From Phaeocystidibacter marisrubri (lineage in GTDB: Bacteria; Bacteroidota; Bacteroidia; Flavobacteriales; Schleiferiaceae): a DNA stretch of 64,000 nucleotides. Position numbers and translations under genes: made by a program. Shown piece by piece: positions 10,454 through 18,509 of this stretch. The DNA lies in assembly GCF_008933165.1 (NCBI RefSeq), contig NZ_WBVQ01000002.1:1077569-1141568 (forward strand), given 5' to 3'. The notes under the pieces were generated by a model that did no database searches, was not told the DNA's origin, and saw nothing but the letters and a program-made list of their open reading frames with translations. Each line of letters begins with the position of its first letter. The first letter of the stretch is position 1.

Positions 10454-12168
10454 ACAAGTATATCTCAACTCTGACCTTTATACTTGCCTCTGTAGTAGGA
10501 TGGGGTCAATACGGTGAAATTCGCACAGAAAACATCTATTACGATCACAATGGGGTGAGCTACCTGATTCACTTGGAACACCGTACAGCTGGCACAAATG
10601 CCAATCCCGCCGTACAGTTTCGACTCGTCCCGGATGATATTAAAGTGCGCAGTCTGAAGTACAACGGGAAGTATTATAGTGAGGAAGACTTAATGCGCAT
10701 CCTATACTTTCATGGAGGGGAATATGAAGATTACCCCCGTGATCTAAAAGGAAACCTCTTCTTCCACTTAACGGATATTGATGCCTATCCAGTGGGTTGT
10801 ACTTGGCTGGGAAGCAATTATCGAAGCGATGAAATTGTGGCGACGCAAGAAGGATGGAACACCTTGTACATCAACAGCTCTACTTTCAGCGAATGCCTTT
10901 CCGAAAAGGATCCAGGTGACTGGGTGGAATACGGTGGAATTGACATTGACATTCAAGTCACACGCATTCAAACTTCACTCAACCTCCCCATTATGTATAC
11001 CATGATTCGCGAATACGAAGCGGATCAAGGGGGGAACGATATTGCAAAAAATGTCTTGGAACAGTACTGTAATCGAAATTACAGTTCTGAAACGGAATTG
11101 CGACGAGCCATCTCCGAAGTGAACCGCGCGCTCAATGAACAAATAAGCGTGACATGGATGAAAGAGGCATTGGAGACCTGCCGAACCAACTTACAACAAC
11201 AGTTGGAAGAAATGGGGCGCCCTGAAGAAGACTATTCTGCAAATGGCCAGTATAACAAATACGTTCAATTGGGCAGGCAAGCCGAGGCGAACGGGAATTA
11301 TCACCAAGCCATTAATTACTACAAAGAGGCATTGAAGTACAAGGATGATTACTATCTACGACAGAGAATAAAAGAACTAGAGCCCCAAGCAGATACACAA
11401 GCCATTGCCGCTGGAGCGGTCACTTTTGCCGTGGGTATGGAAGAAGCTTTTGGCGATTTACCGACAGGAAGAATTCGGTATGGAACCTATGTAAGCAGTA
11501 TCTCTTATATGGGAATGGACATGTACCGAACAGACGGACTACCGGGAGTAGAAATGACTGGAGTGTCAGGTTATGTGGCGTATGACCACAATTTTTGGTT
11601 GGACAAAAACGCCTATACCGGTATTCACTTAGGGGTAGATGGATTCTTATCTACGCCCTGGGATAACTACATCGACAATGCGGGTACGGACAATGAGTGG
11701 ACATTTAGTCTGGACAATTACTGGACCTTAGGAGGCTACGTTGGTTTCAATCTGTATGGCTATTTGGAAATCGACTATTACATACGAGGTTTGGCCATAG
11801 AAGGAGAGCGTTACGGAGAAGACGCCAACCTCAACGAGTCGTATTCCGTTGGATTTGGTGGTCCCGTCCATTACGATGGTGGATTGAGGAGTGCCTTGTA
11901 CTTAGTGAGAAACAAAGAACTCTTCATTCGTGCCGTGGGGTGGTGGGTAGACAATACCGACAAAAGTCCTATTGGGTTCTTAGATTTCACGAACAACACG
12001 GATATCCGAACCCAATCGATGGGGTATCGCCTTGAAATCGTAAAAAGACCGTGGTGCTTTGCTTTCTATCATCAAGTGGATTCATACTATCCCTACAACA
12101 ACAGTCTAAATATCGGGATTGATACTTGGGGAATTGGACTTGCTTTTGGCGGAGGTACGGATTACTAA
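10450..12168 (+). CDS. Exported protein with TPR-like segment and predicted beta-rich C-terminal half
   Basis: 572 aa from the ATG that overlaps the previous stop; signal peptide ends near GWGQ. Residues about 280-320 look like one TPR unit (LGRQAEANGNYHQAINYYKEALKY). From about residue 345 the sequence alternates aromatic and glycine-rich strands and ends GLAFGGGTDY, suggesting an outer-membrane beta barrel, though this is inference. Function unknown; probably works with the lipoprotein encoded just before it. Confidence 0.55.
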   Translation: MNKYISTLTFILASVVGWGQYGEIRTENIYYDHNGVSYLIHLEHRTAGTNANPAVQFRLVPDDIKVRSLKYNGKYYSEEDLMRILYFHGGEYEDYPRDLKGNLFFHLTDIDAYPVGCTWLGSNYRSDEIVATQEGWNTLYINSSTFSECLSEKDPGDWVEYGGIDIDIQVTRIQTSLNLPIMYTMIREYEADQGGNDIAKNVLEQYCNRNYSSETELRRAISEVNRALNEQISVTWMKEALETCRTNLQQQLEEMGRPEEDYSANGQYNKYVQLGRQAEANGNYHQAINYYKEALKYKDDYYLRQRIKELEPQADTQAIAAGAVTFAVGMEEAFGDLPTGRIRYGTYVSSISYMGMDMYRTDGLPGVEMTGVSGYVAYDHNFWLDKNAYTGIHLGVDGFLSTPWDNYIDNAGTDNEWTFSLDNYWTLGGYVGFNLYGYLEIDYYIRGLAIEGERYGEDANLNESYSVGFGGPVHYDGGLRSALYLVRNKELFIRAVGWWVDNTDKSPIGFLDFTNNTDIRTQSMGYRLEIVKRPWCFAFYHQVDSYYPYNNSLNIGIDTWGIGLAFGGGTDY

Positions 12169-12314
12169 CGATAGAGCCTTTTCAATCCTCAGCATGTTTC
12201 CCGTCATATTCGGATTATGAAAGGTCACAGTTTGTCTCTTTCAATAATCGCCCAAGGAATCGAACGTGATCCAAAAATGCTTATTTTGAGTAAGTTAATC
12301 AAACAATTACGGCT

Positions 12315-12872
12315 ATGAATATGCATATCAAGGGGGTTCTAGTGACTTGCATTCTCCTCATGGGGATGTCCGCACATGCGCAATGGGGGGCTCGCGCCGG
12401 ATGGCAAAACAGCAATATCTTTTATGGGGATGACGACAATGCAGACAACATTGGATCCAATCTGCACAGCTTTTATGTCGGGCTGTACAAAAACCATGAG
12501 ATAGGGGGTCGAATACTTACGCTCAACACGGGACTAGAATACTCCAGAGTAGGATGGACCGATAGTGATGAGACCTATCGAAAAATCGACTATGTTCACA
12601 TCCCAATTGGTGTAAGAGTAAAGGTTTTATTCCTGTTTGTACAAGCAGGTATCACGCCTTCCATCAATATTGGGGAAGACTATCGCCTCTTGGGCATTGA
12701 TGTGAAAAATGACGACACAGAAGCGGGATTATTCACCTTGCCAGCTCACATTGGAGCCGGTGTTAAACTCGGTCCATTTGTCATTGATGCCCGCTATTCT
12801 ATTGGTTTAAACAAACTAAACGACGACGGCCGAATTGGATTCTTCCAGTTTGGAGGCGGGATAGAGTTTTAA
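12315..12872 (+). CDS. Outer-membrane beta-barrel protein
   Basis: 185 aa with a clear signal peptide ending AHAQW. The mature part has the short alternating strands and closing FQFGGGIEF typical of the PorT/OmpW-like eight-stranded barrels annotated as outer membrane beta-barrel protein in Bacteroidota. A near-consensus -7 region (TATTTTG) lies about 40 bp upstream, and a terminator follows, so it is likely a single-gene unit. Confidence 0.65.
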   Translation: MNMHIKGVLVTCILLMGMSAHAQWGARAGWQNSNIFYGDDDNADNIGSNLHSFYVGLYKNHEIGGRILTLNTGLEYSRVGWTDSDETYRKIDYVHIPIGVRVKVLFLFVQAGITPSINIGEDYRLLGIDVKNDDTEAGLFTLPAHIGAGVKLGPFVIDARYSIGLNKLNDDGRIGFFQFGGGIEF

Positions 12873-12894
12873 TATCACGATGCATGAAATATTG

Positions 12895-12922
12895 AAGGCT
12901 GGACGATTGTCTGGCCTTTTCT
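12895..12922 (+). terminator. Terminator of the beta-barrel gene
   Basis: A 10-bp stem (AAGGCTGGAC with GTCTGGCCTT, two G-U pairs) with a 4-nt loop, followed by a T-rich tail, 22 bp after the stop codon. Confidence 0.7.
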
Positions 12923-12954
12923 TATTCCATCCTCTCATCCTGAATGAATAATAC

Positions 12955-12981
12955 TTGCCCTGAGTGACGGAGCAAAGCTCG
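12955..12981 (+). repeat. Left copy of imperfect direct repeat around the IS200-like remnant
   Basis: TTGCCCTGAGTGACGGAGC and following bases match the copy at 13268-13294 at 23 of 27 positions. It overlaps the point where the transposase similarity ends. Confidence 0.6.
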
Positions 12982-13123
12982 CAATGGGTACCACCCCATA
13001 CTCTTGAACTATACTCACTAGCAATTTTTCCACTTCATCCTTCAATTGGGGTGCAATTTGCCATTGCCTTCTTTTTGTTGCCCACACAATGTGAACATAC
13101 ATGCAGGAAAACGAATTTGCCAT
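12977..13123 (-). pseudogene. N-terminal remnant of an IS200-like (Y1) transposase
   Basis: About 49 codons read MANSFSCMYVHIVWATKRRQ and on through LKDEVEKLLVSIVQEYG, which matches the opening strand and helix of the Y1_Tnp family (typical member starts MANTY, then IHVVFAVKGRQ, then LKDELHKYI). Similarity stops after VVPIAS. The metal-binding HxH motif and the catalytic Tyr of the full protein (about 150 aa) are missing, so the fragment cannot be active. The break coincides with the direct repeat at 12955-12981. Confidence 0.65.
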
Positions 13124-13267
13124 AATTCGATTGATTTGGTTCTCCAAAATGGAAATACCATCTGACATGTCATCGAATCTCAATGGGCTTTAACATTTCT
13201 ATTCAGAGTTACATCCGACGGCGGTCTCAGGTGGATGGTAAGCTTTACACCCTAACACCCTCATTCC

Positions 13268-13332
13268 TTGCCCTGGGTAGCGGAGCTAAGCTCCTCACCC
13301 TAGGGCAATAGGAGCTACCGCCGATGGCGGTG
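13268..13332 (+). repeat. Right copy of the direct repeat with nested hairpins
   Basis: The unit at 13268-13294 repeats 12955-12981. Here it forms a nested palindrome: CCCTGGGT pairs with ACCCTAGGG (13271-13305, one bulge), enclosing GGAGC/GCTCC. A second hairpin CCGCC-gat-GGCGG follows at about 13318-13330. Structured palindromes of this kind resemble ends or REP-like relics of single-strand transposons. Confidence 0.5.
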
Positions 13333-13395
13333 CTTGCGGGATGGTTATCCAACATGAAGAAAACAGCTTGTAGCCTGAAGAATTAAGGCTTGTGA

Positions 13396-13500
13396 CATCA
13401 CCCAACATCCGTCACCCGTCACCTAACATCCAACCCCTCAAACATCTTAAACCACCTAAAACCCCTTAAACCCACTCCCGCTCAAACCCACCAAAACCCT
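13396..13500 (+). repeat. Dispersed GTCACCC/CATCC-rich repeat upstream of paaZ
   Basis: Short degenerate units CATCACCC, AACATCCGTCACC, GTCACC, AACATCC are followed by an A/C-rich tract built of AAACC and CTTAAA units. The same vocabulary occurs at 53190-53700, and on the other strand at 21600-21652 and 63581-63630. It ends exactly at the paaZ -7 element. Confidence 0.6.
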
Positions 13501-13508
13501 TACCTTTG
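13501..13508 (+). promoter_or_regulatory. -7 element of paaZ
   Basis: TACCTTTG is a perfect TAnnTTTG match, 29 bp before the ATG. The -33 position falls in repeat DNA and shows no TTTG. Confidence 0.6.
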
Positions 13509-13537
13509 AATTCCCTCAAAAAATAAAGGCTCTACAA

Positions 13538-15589
13538 ATGAACATACAGAACTACGTTGCTGGTCAATGGGTAAGCGGAACTGGAGAGGAGTTTCTCGCT
13601 ACCGATGCCATTACCGGCGAAGCTATTGGCACAGTATCTAGCGCGGGAATTGATTACGCAGAAGTGTTGGAGTACGGTAGAAGAACCGGCGGCCCCGCTC
13701 TTCGTAAAATGACCTTCCAAGAACGCGGAAGAATGCTCAAAGCACTTGCACTTCACCTGATGAAGCACAAGGACAAGTTCTATGAGGTGAGCTTTCGCAC
13801 TGGTGCAACCAAAGTAGATTCATGGATTGATATTGAAGGAGGAATTGGCAACTTATTCGCCAACGCGTCTCTACGCCGACAGTTCCCTGATTTACCCTAT
13901 TACGTAGACGGCGAAGCGGCAGGACTCAGTCGGAATGGAACCTTTATTGGTCACCATATTATGGTGCCAAAGCGCGGTGTGGCCGTGCATATCAACGCCT
14001 TCAACTTCCCAGTATGGGGAATGCTCGAAAAGATTGCTGTTAACTTGATGGCAGGTGTTCCCGCGGTGGTTAAGCCGTCGGAGTACACGTCTTACCTCAC
14101 CGAAGTTGTCGTACGCGAAATCATCGCTTCTAAGATTCTTCCAGAGGGATCACTTCAGCTCATCACAGGTTTGGGTAGAGGAATTTTAGATGATGTCCAG
14201 TTGGGTGATACCGTCACTTTCACTGGCTCTGCTGCCACAGGAAAGAAACTTCAAGCGAGTCCACAGATTCTAGAAAGAGGTGTTACCTTCAATCTTGAAG
14301 CTGATTCACTTAACGCGTCGGTTCTCGGTGAAGCAGCCGCTCCAGGCACTCCAGAGTTCGATCTTTTTGTGAAAGAAGTAACGCGTGAAATCACCGTAAA
14401 AGCGGGACAAAAATGTACGGCGGTTCGTCGAATTCTCGTTCCTGAAAACTATATCGAAGACGTACAAGCTGCTGTTTCAAAACGATTGGCTTCTACTACC
14501 ATGGGCGATCCTCGTAAGGAGGGCGTGCGCATGGGCTCACTAGCCACCAAGCTACAAGTGGAGCGCGTTATGGCTGCGGTTGATAAAATGAAGGCCTCCA
14601 TGGACATGGTTTATGGTGGTACCGATCAGCAGGCTGAAATCATTGGTTCGGATTATGAGAAAGGTGCGTTCATGGCGCCTATCCTCTTCCGTAACAACAA
14701 GCCACTGGAAGTGATGGAAGCACACAACATTGAGGCCTTTGGTCCAGTGTCTACCATCATGCCTTATAAGAACCTCGAGGAAGCGGTTGAAATCGCGAAC
14801 CTAGGTAAGGGTTCACTCGTTTCTTCCATTGTTACAGCAGATGATAAAGAAGCACGTGAATACGTGGTAAATGCAGCTCCAATGCACGGACGTATTCTCG
14901 TATTGAACGAGAAGAGTGCTAAGGAATCTACGGGTCACGGTTCTCCTATGCCACTCCTTACGCACGGTGGACCGGGTAGAGCAGGTGGCGGCGAAGAGAT
15001 GGGTGGAAAGCGCGGTATCCTTCACTACTTGCAACGCACGGCCATCCAAGGTCACCCAGACACCATTACCGAAATCACTCAGGTGTACCAACCGGGGTCA
15101 ACTCGTCCGGAAGCCGACAAGCACGTATTCCGCAAGCACTTTGAGGAATTGACCGTTGGTGAAACCGTGTACACAGCGAAGCACACAGTAACAGTAACCG
15201 ACATTGTGAACTTTGCCAATGTGAGCGGCGACAATTTCTACGCCCACATGGATGAGACTTCTTTGGAAGGCACCATCTTCGAAGGACGCGTAGCGCACGG
15301 CTACTTCATCCTCAGCAAAGCAGCGGGATTGTTTGTAGAGGCGAAGAAAGGTCCCGTTCTATTGAACTACGGCATCGACGAGGCGCGCTTCACCAAGCCT
15401 GTTTACCCTGGAACAACTATCGGAGTTAAGTTCACCGTTAAGGAGAAAATCGATCAAGAAAAACGCAGCGAAGACGACGTAGCCAAAGGCATCGTAAAGT
15501 TCAACGTTGAGGTTTACGACGACACCGACGAAACGGTAGCTATCGCGACTATCTTAACGATGGTGAAGAAGATAGATCAGTCGATGTAA
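13538..15589 (+). CDS. paaZ: Bifunctional ring-opening enzyme PaaZ (oxepin-CoA hydrolase / semialdehyde dehydrogenase)
   Basis: 683 aa, the length of E. coli PaaZ (681). In phenylacetate catabolism the C-terminal MaoC-like hydratase opens oxepin-CoA and the N-terminal aldehyde dehydrogenase oxidises the resulting semialdehyde. The ALDH part (about 1-520) has Glu254 in NLEADS and the nucleophile Cys293 in AGQKCTAVRR. The MaoC part (about 535-675) has the catalytic pair Asp565 and His570 in GDNFYAH. No other recognisable paaABCDEK gene lies in the window; the enoyl-CoA hydratase at 22007 might be a relative of the pathway, but that is a guess. It stands alone between its own promoter and terminator. 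Confidence 0.93.
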   Translation: MNIQNYVAGQWVSGTGEEFLATDAITGEAIGTVSSAGIDYAEVLEYGRRTGGPALRKMTFQERGRMLKALALHLMKHKDKFYEVSFRTGATKVDSWIDIEGGIGNLFANASLRRQFPDLPYYVDGEAAGLSRNGTFIGHHIMVPKRGVAVHINAFNFPVWGMLEKIAVNLMAGVPAVVKPSEYTSYLTEVVVREIIASKILPEGSLQLITGLGRGILDDVQLGDTVTFTGSAATGKKLQASPQILERGVTFNLEADSLNASVLGEAAAPGTPEFDLFVKEVTREITVKAGQKCTAVRRILVPENYIEDVQAAVSKRLASTTMGDPRKEGVRMGSLATKLQVERVMAAVDKMKASMDMVYGGTDQQAEIIGSDYEKGAFMAPILFRNNKPLEVMEAHNIEAFGPVSTIMPYKNLEEAVEIANLGKGSLVSSIVTADDKEAREYVVNAAPMHGRILVLNEKSAKESTGHGSPMPLLTHGGPGRAGGGEEMGGKRGILHYLQRTAIQGHPDTITEITQVYQPGSTRPEADKHVFRKHFEELTVGETVYTAKHTVTVTDIVNFANVSGDNFYAHMDETSLEGTIFEGRVAHGYFILSKAAGLFVEAKKGPVLLNYGIDEARFTKPVYPGTTIGVKFTVKEKIDQEKRSEDDVAKGIVKFNVEVYDDTDETVAIATILTMVKKIDQSM

Positions 15590-15610
15590 AGGTTGAGATG
15601 ATTGGATATG

Positions 15611-15639
15611 AAAAAGGAGGGCGAGGGCCCTCTTTTTTT
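15611..15639 (+). terminator. Terminator of paaZ
   Basis: GAGGGC and GCCCTC pair around a 4-nt loop, flanked by an A tract before and seven T after, 22 bp past the stop. Confidence 0.8.
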
Positions 15640-15686
15640 ATGTGAAATTGTATGACTCCCTTCAATATGTACTCTTGTAATGAAGA

Positions 15687-16628
15687 TTATTCTAACCCTA
15701 GCTGTTCATATCTAGAAATCAACAACTGCTTGTAACCCTGTCGCTTTCCTTCCTGTAAAAAAGAGCTTTCAATCCGTGCGAATGCTACATTCCTATTCTT
15801 AATCATTCGATTGAAGGTTCCCTCTATTTGTCGAGCGGACAACCCCATAACAAGACCCAATTCTACAAAATGCTCTCTCTTCAATTTTCGCTTTTTACCA
15901 GCTAATGTCAGAGCCAGTTCCTCATTGTCTTCAGGCAGTAAAATGGCAACATTCAGCAAATCATAAGCAGGCGCCAATGTCCATCCTCTCCGACCTTCAA
16001 TCATCGAAAAATTCTTCAGATGCATATCGTTATTGCCTGTAAGGAACGAGAAGACAGCCAAATCAAAGAAATATGTTTTGTCTAATAATGTGTTGCTGGA
16101 ATACTGACCGATAGCCTTTCCAACCTTCTCCATAGAGCTCTTATACTTATCATATGCTTCTGTAATTTGAAACATATCTAGCATGTGAACTTTCTCATTG
16201 CCCTGTCTATCTATTCTTTTTGTGATATATGACAATTCACCTGAGGCTAACCGGATTAATGAAGATGATACCACTGGAATTCCCATGGTTTCAGCGATTC
16301 GCATTGTTAAATGCTCATTGGCTGGCATTTCAGGAAACAATTCCGAAGGCGGCTTAAAAATGTATCCCCCTCCCAATGCTCCTACTACGGTCAATCGAGC
16401 GTCAGATTGATCTTTAGCTTCACTCACAAGAGACATAGAGAGCTTTGCTTGAACCCCAGGAACGGCAACACTTCGCTCTACTACATTCTTCGCCAGTTCT
16501 TCCATATCATCTAACGAGTACGGTATCTCAGGCGGCGTGGGTGTTCCAAAAAATTCCATGGAACACTTCTCATGAATATCCCGTCCTTCTTCAATCGGGT
16601 TATAGCAATACAAACATCTATGCGGCAT
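15687..16628 (-). CDS. hipA: HipA/HipT-like Ser/Thr kinase toxin (kinase core only)
   Basis: 313 aa. It lacks the N-terminal HipA subdomain, which is encoded separately by the gene just upstream. The kinase parts are visible: Gly-rich loop VPGVQAKLSMS (56-66), Lys92 in YIFKP, catalytic GNNDMHLKNFS with Asp201 and Asn206, and metal-binding Asp223 in APAYDLL. HipA kinases phosphorylate aminoacyl-tRNA synthetases (HipA on GltX; HipT on TrpS) and stall growth. A zinc-ribbon-like cluster (Cys5, Cys8, His19, Cys22) opens the protein. It overlaps the upstream gene by 11 bp and is last in the operon. Confidence 0.88.
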   Translation of the reverse strand: MPHRCLYCYNPIEEGRDIHEKCSMEFFGTPTPPEIPYSLDDMEELAKNVVERSVAVPGVQAKLSMSLVSEAKDQSDARLTVVGALGGGYIFKPPSELFPEMPANEHLTMRIAETMGIPVVSSSLIRLASGELSYITKRIDRQGNEKVHMLDMFQITEAYDKYKSSMEKVGKAIGQYSSNTLLDKTYFFDLAVFSFLTGNNDMHLKNFSMIEGRRGWTLAPAYDLLNVAILLPEDNEELALTLAGKKRKLKREHFVELGLVMGLSARQIEGTFNRMIKNRNVAFARIESSFLQEGKRQGYKQLLISRYEQLGLE

Positions 16629-16953
16629 CTTCTTGCGGAATTGGTTCTACACTCACCGCTCCAATGCAATTCTGACAACATGCTAACAACAAACCCATGC
16701 TGTCGTTCTTGTTGATTCTCCAATTATTGGACGCTATCTCTAAAAGCCATCCTTCAGGAATTAACCCTTCAAAAAAGGGAAAGAGTCGATTATCTGAATA
16801 AGGTTCAGACCTCACAGGCATTGTGAACGTGATGAAGTCATTTGGAAATTTCTCCACGTATTCTGGAGAATACGCGAAGACACACTCCCCTTCATCAGTT
16901 TCTGTGATCAATCCTGCTAGTTGGTCTTTGTAAAACACCTTACCCTGCCTCAT
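16618..16953 (-). CDS. HipA N-terminal subdomain protein (HipS-like)
   Basis: 111 aa matching the N-subdomain-1 (Couple_hipA) of full-length HipA: GKVFYKDQLAGLITETDEG at the start, then FPFFEGLIPEGWLLE and a Gly-rich end. In the E. coli hipBST system a stand-alone protein of this type (HipS) is the antitoxin that neutralises HipT, with HipB enhancing this; by gene order and size the same is likely here. Its ATG overlaps the hipB stop by 4 bp and its end overlaps the kinase gene by 11 bp. Confidence 0.82.
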   Translation of the reverse strand: MRQGKVFYKDQLAGLITETDEGECVFAYSPEYVEKFPNDFITFTMPVRSEPYSDNRLFPFFEGLIPEGWLLEIASNNWRINKNDSMGLLLACCQNCIGAVSVEPIPQEDAA

Positions 16954-17159
16954 GATTTCAAGCTATTGCTGTTCACTGGTGCCAACTCATGACCAAACAT
17001 TTGCAGTACCAAATTCACTTTCTCCAGATTGAGATTTGTTTTACCCTGCTCAATCTTTCGGATCACGGTTAAAGCTACTCCTGCCCGTTCCGCAAACTCT
17101 TCTTGGGTTAAGTTGACTTCCTTTCTTCGTTCTTTCACAAACTCTGACAATGTCTTCAT
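16950..17159 (-). CDS. hipB: HipB-like XRE helix-turn-helix antitoxin and autorepressor
   Basis: 69 aa, essentially one XRE-type HTH: LTQEEFAERAGVALTVIRKIEQGK (helices 2-3) and then LNLEKVNLVLQMFG. The ATG at 17159 is preferred over a start 24 bp upstream because it fits the family start MKTLSEFVKERR. HipB proteins bind palindromes in their own promoter and complex with the toxin; three palindromes lie immediately upstream, the first overlapping this gene's start codon region. Confidence 0.87.
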   Translation of the reverse strand: MKTLSEFVKERRKEVNLTQEEFAERAGVALTVIRKIEQGKTNLNLEKVNLVLQMFGHELAPVNSNSLKS

Positions 17160-17177
17160 TATATGCAATTGAATATA
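17160..17177. promoter_or_regulatory. hip operator box 1
   Basis: TATATGCAATTGAATATA: arms TATAT/ATATA around a central AATT. It abuts the hipB start codon and lies downstream of the -7 element. Confidence 0.65.
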
Positions 17178-17185
17178 ACACAACC

Positions 17186-17193
17186 CAAATGTA
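17186..17193 (-). promoter_or_regulatory. -7 element of the hip operon
   Basis: On the minus strand TACATTTG is a perfect TAnnTTTG match, 27 bp before the hipB ATG. It sits in the gap between operator boxes 1 and 2, and the -33 region falls inside box 2. Confidence 0.65.
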
Positions 17194-17199
17194 CTAAAT

Positions 17200-17217
17200 T
17201 ATATGCAATTAAATATA
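17200..17217. promoter_or_regulatory. hip operator box 2
   Basis: TATATGCAATTAAATATA, extendable to arms ATTATAT/ATATAAT (17198-17219) around AATT. It starts exactly 40 bp after box 1 and covers the expected -33 region. Confidence 0.65.
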
Positions 17218-17239
17218 ATTATGCTGATCTGCGCTTTAT

Positions 17240-17257
17240 TATATGTTAACGCATATA
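17240..17257. promoter_or_regulatory. hip operator box 3
   Basis: TATATGTTAACGCATATA: perfect 6-bp arms TATATG/CATATA with a 6-bp spacer. It starts exactly 40 bp after box 2. Confidence 0.6.
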
Positions 17258-17343
17258 GCAAACAACTCATTCAGGGAAAACCCAACATTACACGAACTGG
17301 CTCAAGAAGAACCACTTAATATCCACAAAGATTAAAAGCTCCA

Positions 17344-17811
17344 TTAACCATTCGGTACTCTCTCAGGTATAGAAGCCAACAAGTCGTAGGACTCCTCTTC
17401 GCTTATGTCTATTGGAATTACTTCCGATTTACCATGAATGGTGTGTATCGTTAATTGACTTCGGTACGTTGGAATCAGGAATTCCATGTTTGGATGCATT
17501 GCGAAACCTAAGGCGCTATATCCCTTCATCTCAAAGCTTCTGGTCTGTATATCGCTTAATCGGATTTCAACCTCTTCATCAATCAGATTGAAAAAATTTG
17601 AAACCTTAGCCTTAAGTTTCGTTCCATCCACTTCAACTACCGTTTCTTGATAGAGGGCCAAATCAAGTAGCACAAGTGTAGCTGCAGTACCCGCCAATAA
17701 ATAAAGTGGTGAGAAATCCTTATCGACCGCATAATAAACAGCCAAGGAGCACAAGACTAAGCCGACTGTAAATCGCTAATAACTGCGCGGTTTAGAAATG
17801 TATGTTTTCAT
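17344..17811 (-). pseudogene. Small membrane protein gene interrupted by an in-frame amber codon
   Basis: The ATG at 17811 overlaps the stop of the upstream gene (ATGA) and reads 11 codons, MKTYISKPRSY, into a TAG at 17776-17778. The same frame then continues RFTVGLVLCSLAVYY and stays open for about 140 codons with two membrane segments and a PH-like soluble region. A CAG to TAG change would explain this. Translation could restart at TTG 17754, giving 136 aa without the normal N-terminus. The body shares its plan with the protein at 9508-9903. Function unknown. Confidence 0.6.
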
Positions 17812-18509
17812 GATTTCACCGCATTATCACTTACCCTATAAATATCCATCACCCCTCTACATCCCGCGTACTCTACAATAAAAAAGCAGTTGCCCGACTC
17901 AATGAGAATTAAGTTGAACTCTCTACGTGTGCGAAATGTACCTGAAGACGTGGAAATACTAACGGTATGCCTTCCTGTATCATCACATTGGGCAGCATGT
18001 GTTACCACTTCAACCTGACCAATTTGGGCATCAATCCTTGAATGCTTTTCATGCGTCTCTCGCAGTGAATCACCGTAAAAAGTGGGACTTGATGAGAAGT
18101 GGTAGAACTCCCTCTTCTCTAATGCAGTTGTATCCAGACAGTCGGTGCAAAACAAAAGAGAATCATCCTTAAACAGTAGTGTTTTTGATTGAAAATGAAG
18201 AGAGGCATACTCGCCTTGAAAAACTTTAGGATACCGATAAGTATACATCCAAGAGCCTCTGTCAAATGTGGTTGAATCAAAATCACGTTCAAAATGGAAG
18301 AGTAATTCTACTTGCATGTCAGGACTCATTTCAACCAGAGAATCTAACCAATAGTCAGCCGAATCCAGATTGTAATCCAACTCCATTACTTTGGCCATTC
18401 TCAATCGATCTTCAAAACTGTCTGGAGCGTCCATCTTGTGCCCCCACATCCGAAACACCACCAAGCCTATGATCGCTATACTAACGAGGAAGATGTTGCG
18501 GTTTTTCAT
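17808..18509 (-). CDS. Membrane-anchored protein of unknown function
   Basis: 233 aa with one N-terminal transmembrane segment (FLVSIAIIGLVVFRMWG) and a soluble, probably periplasmic remainder containing several Cys (CTDC near residue 121; others near 172, 207 and 217). No family recognised. It overlaps the propeller lipoprotein gene by 29 bp and the next gene by 4 bp, so it belongs to a tightly packed unit. Confidence 0.55.
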   Translation of the reverse strand: MKNRNIFLVSIAIIGLVVFRMWGHKMDAPDSFEDRLRMAKVMELDYNLDSADYWLDSLVEMSPDMQVELLFHFERDFDSTTFDRGSWMYTYRYPKVFQGEYASLHFQSKTLLFKDDSLLFCTDCLDTTALEKREFYHFSSSPTFYGDSLRETHEKHSRIDAQIGQVEVVTHAAQCDDTGRHTVSISTSSGTFRTRREFNLILIESGNCFFIVEYAGCRGVMDIYRVSDNAVKS

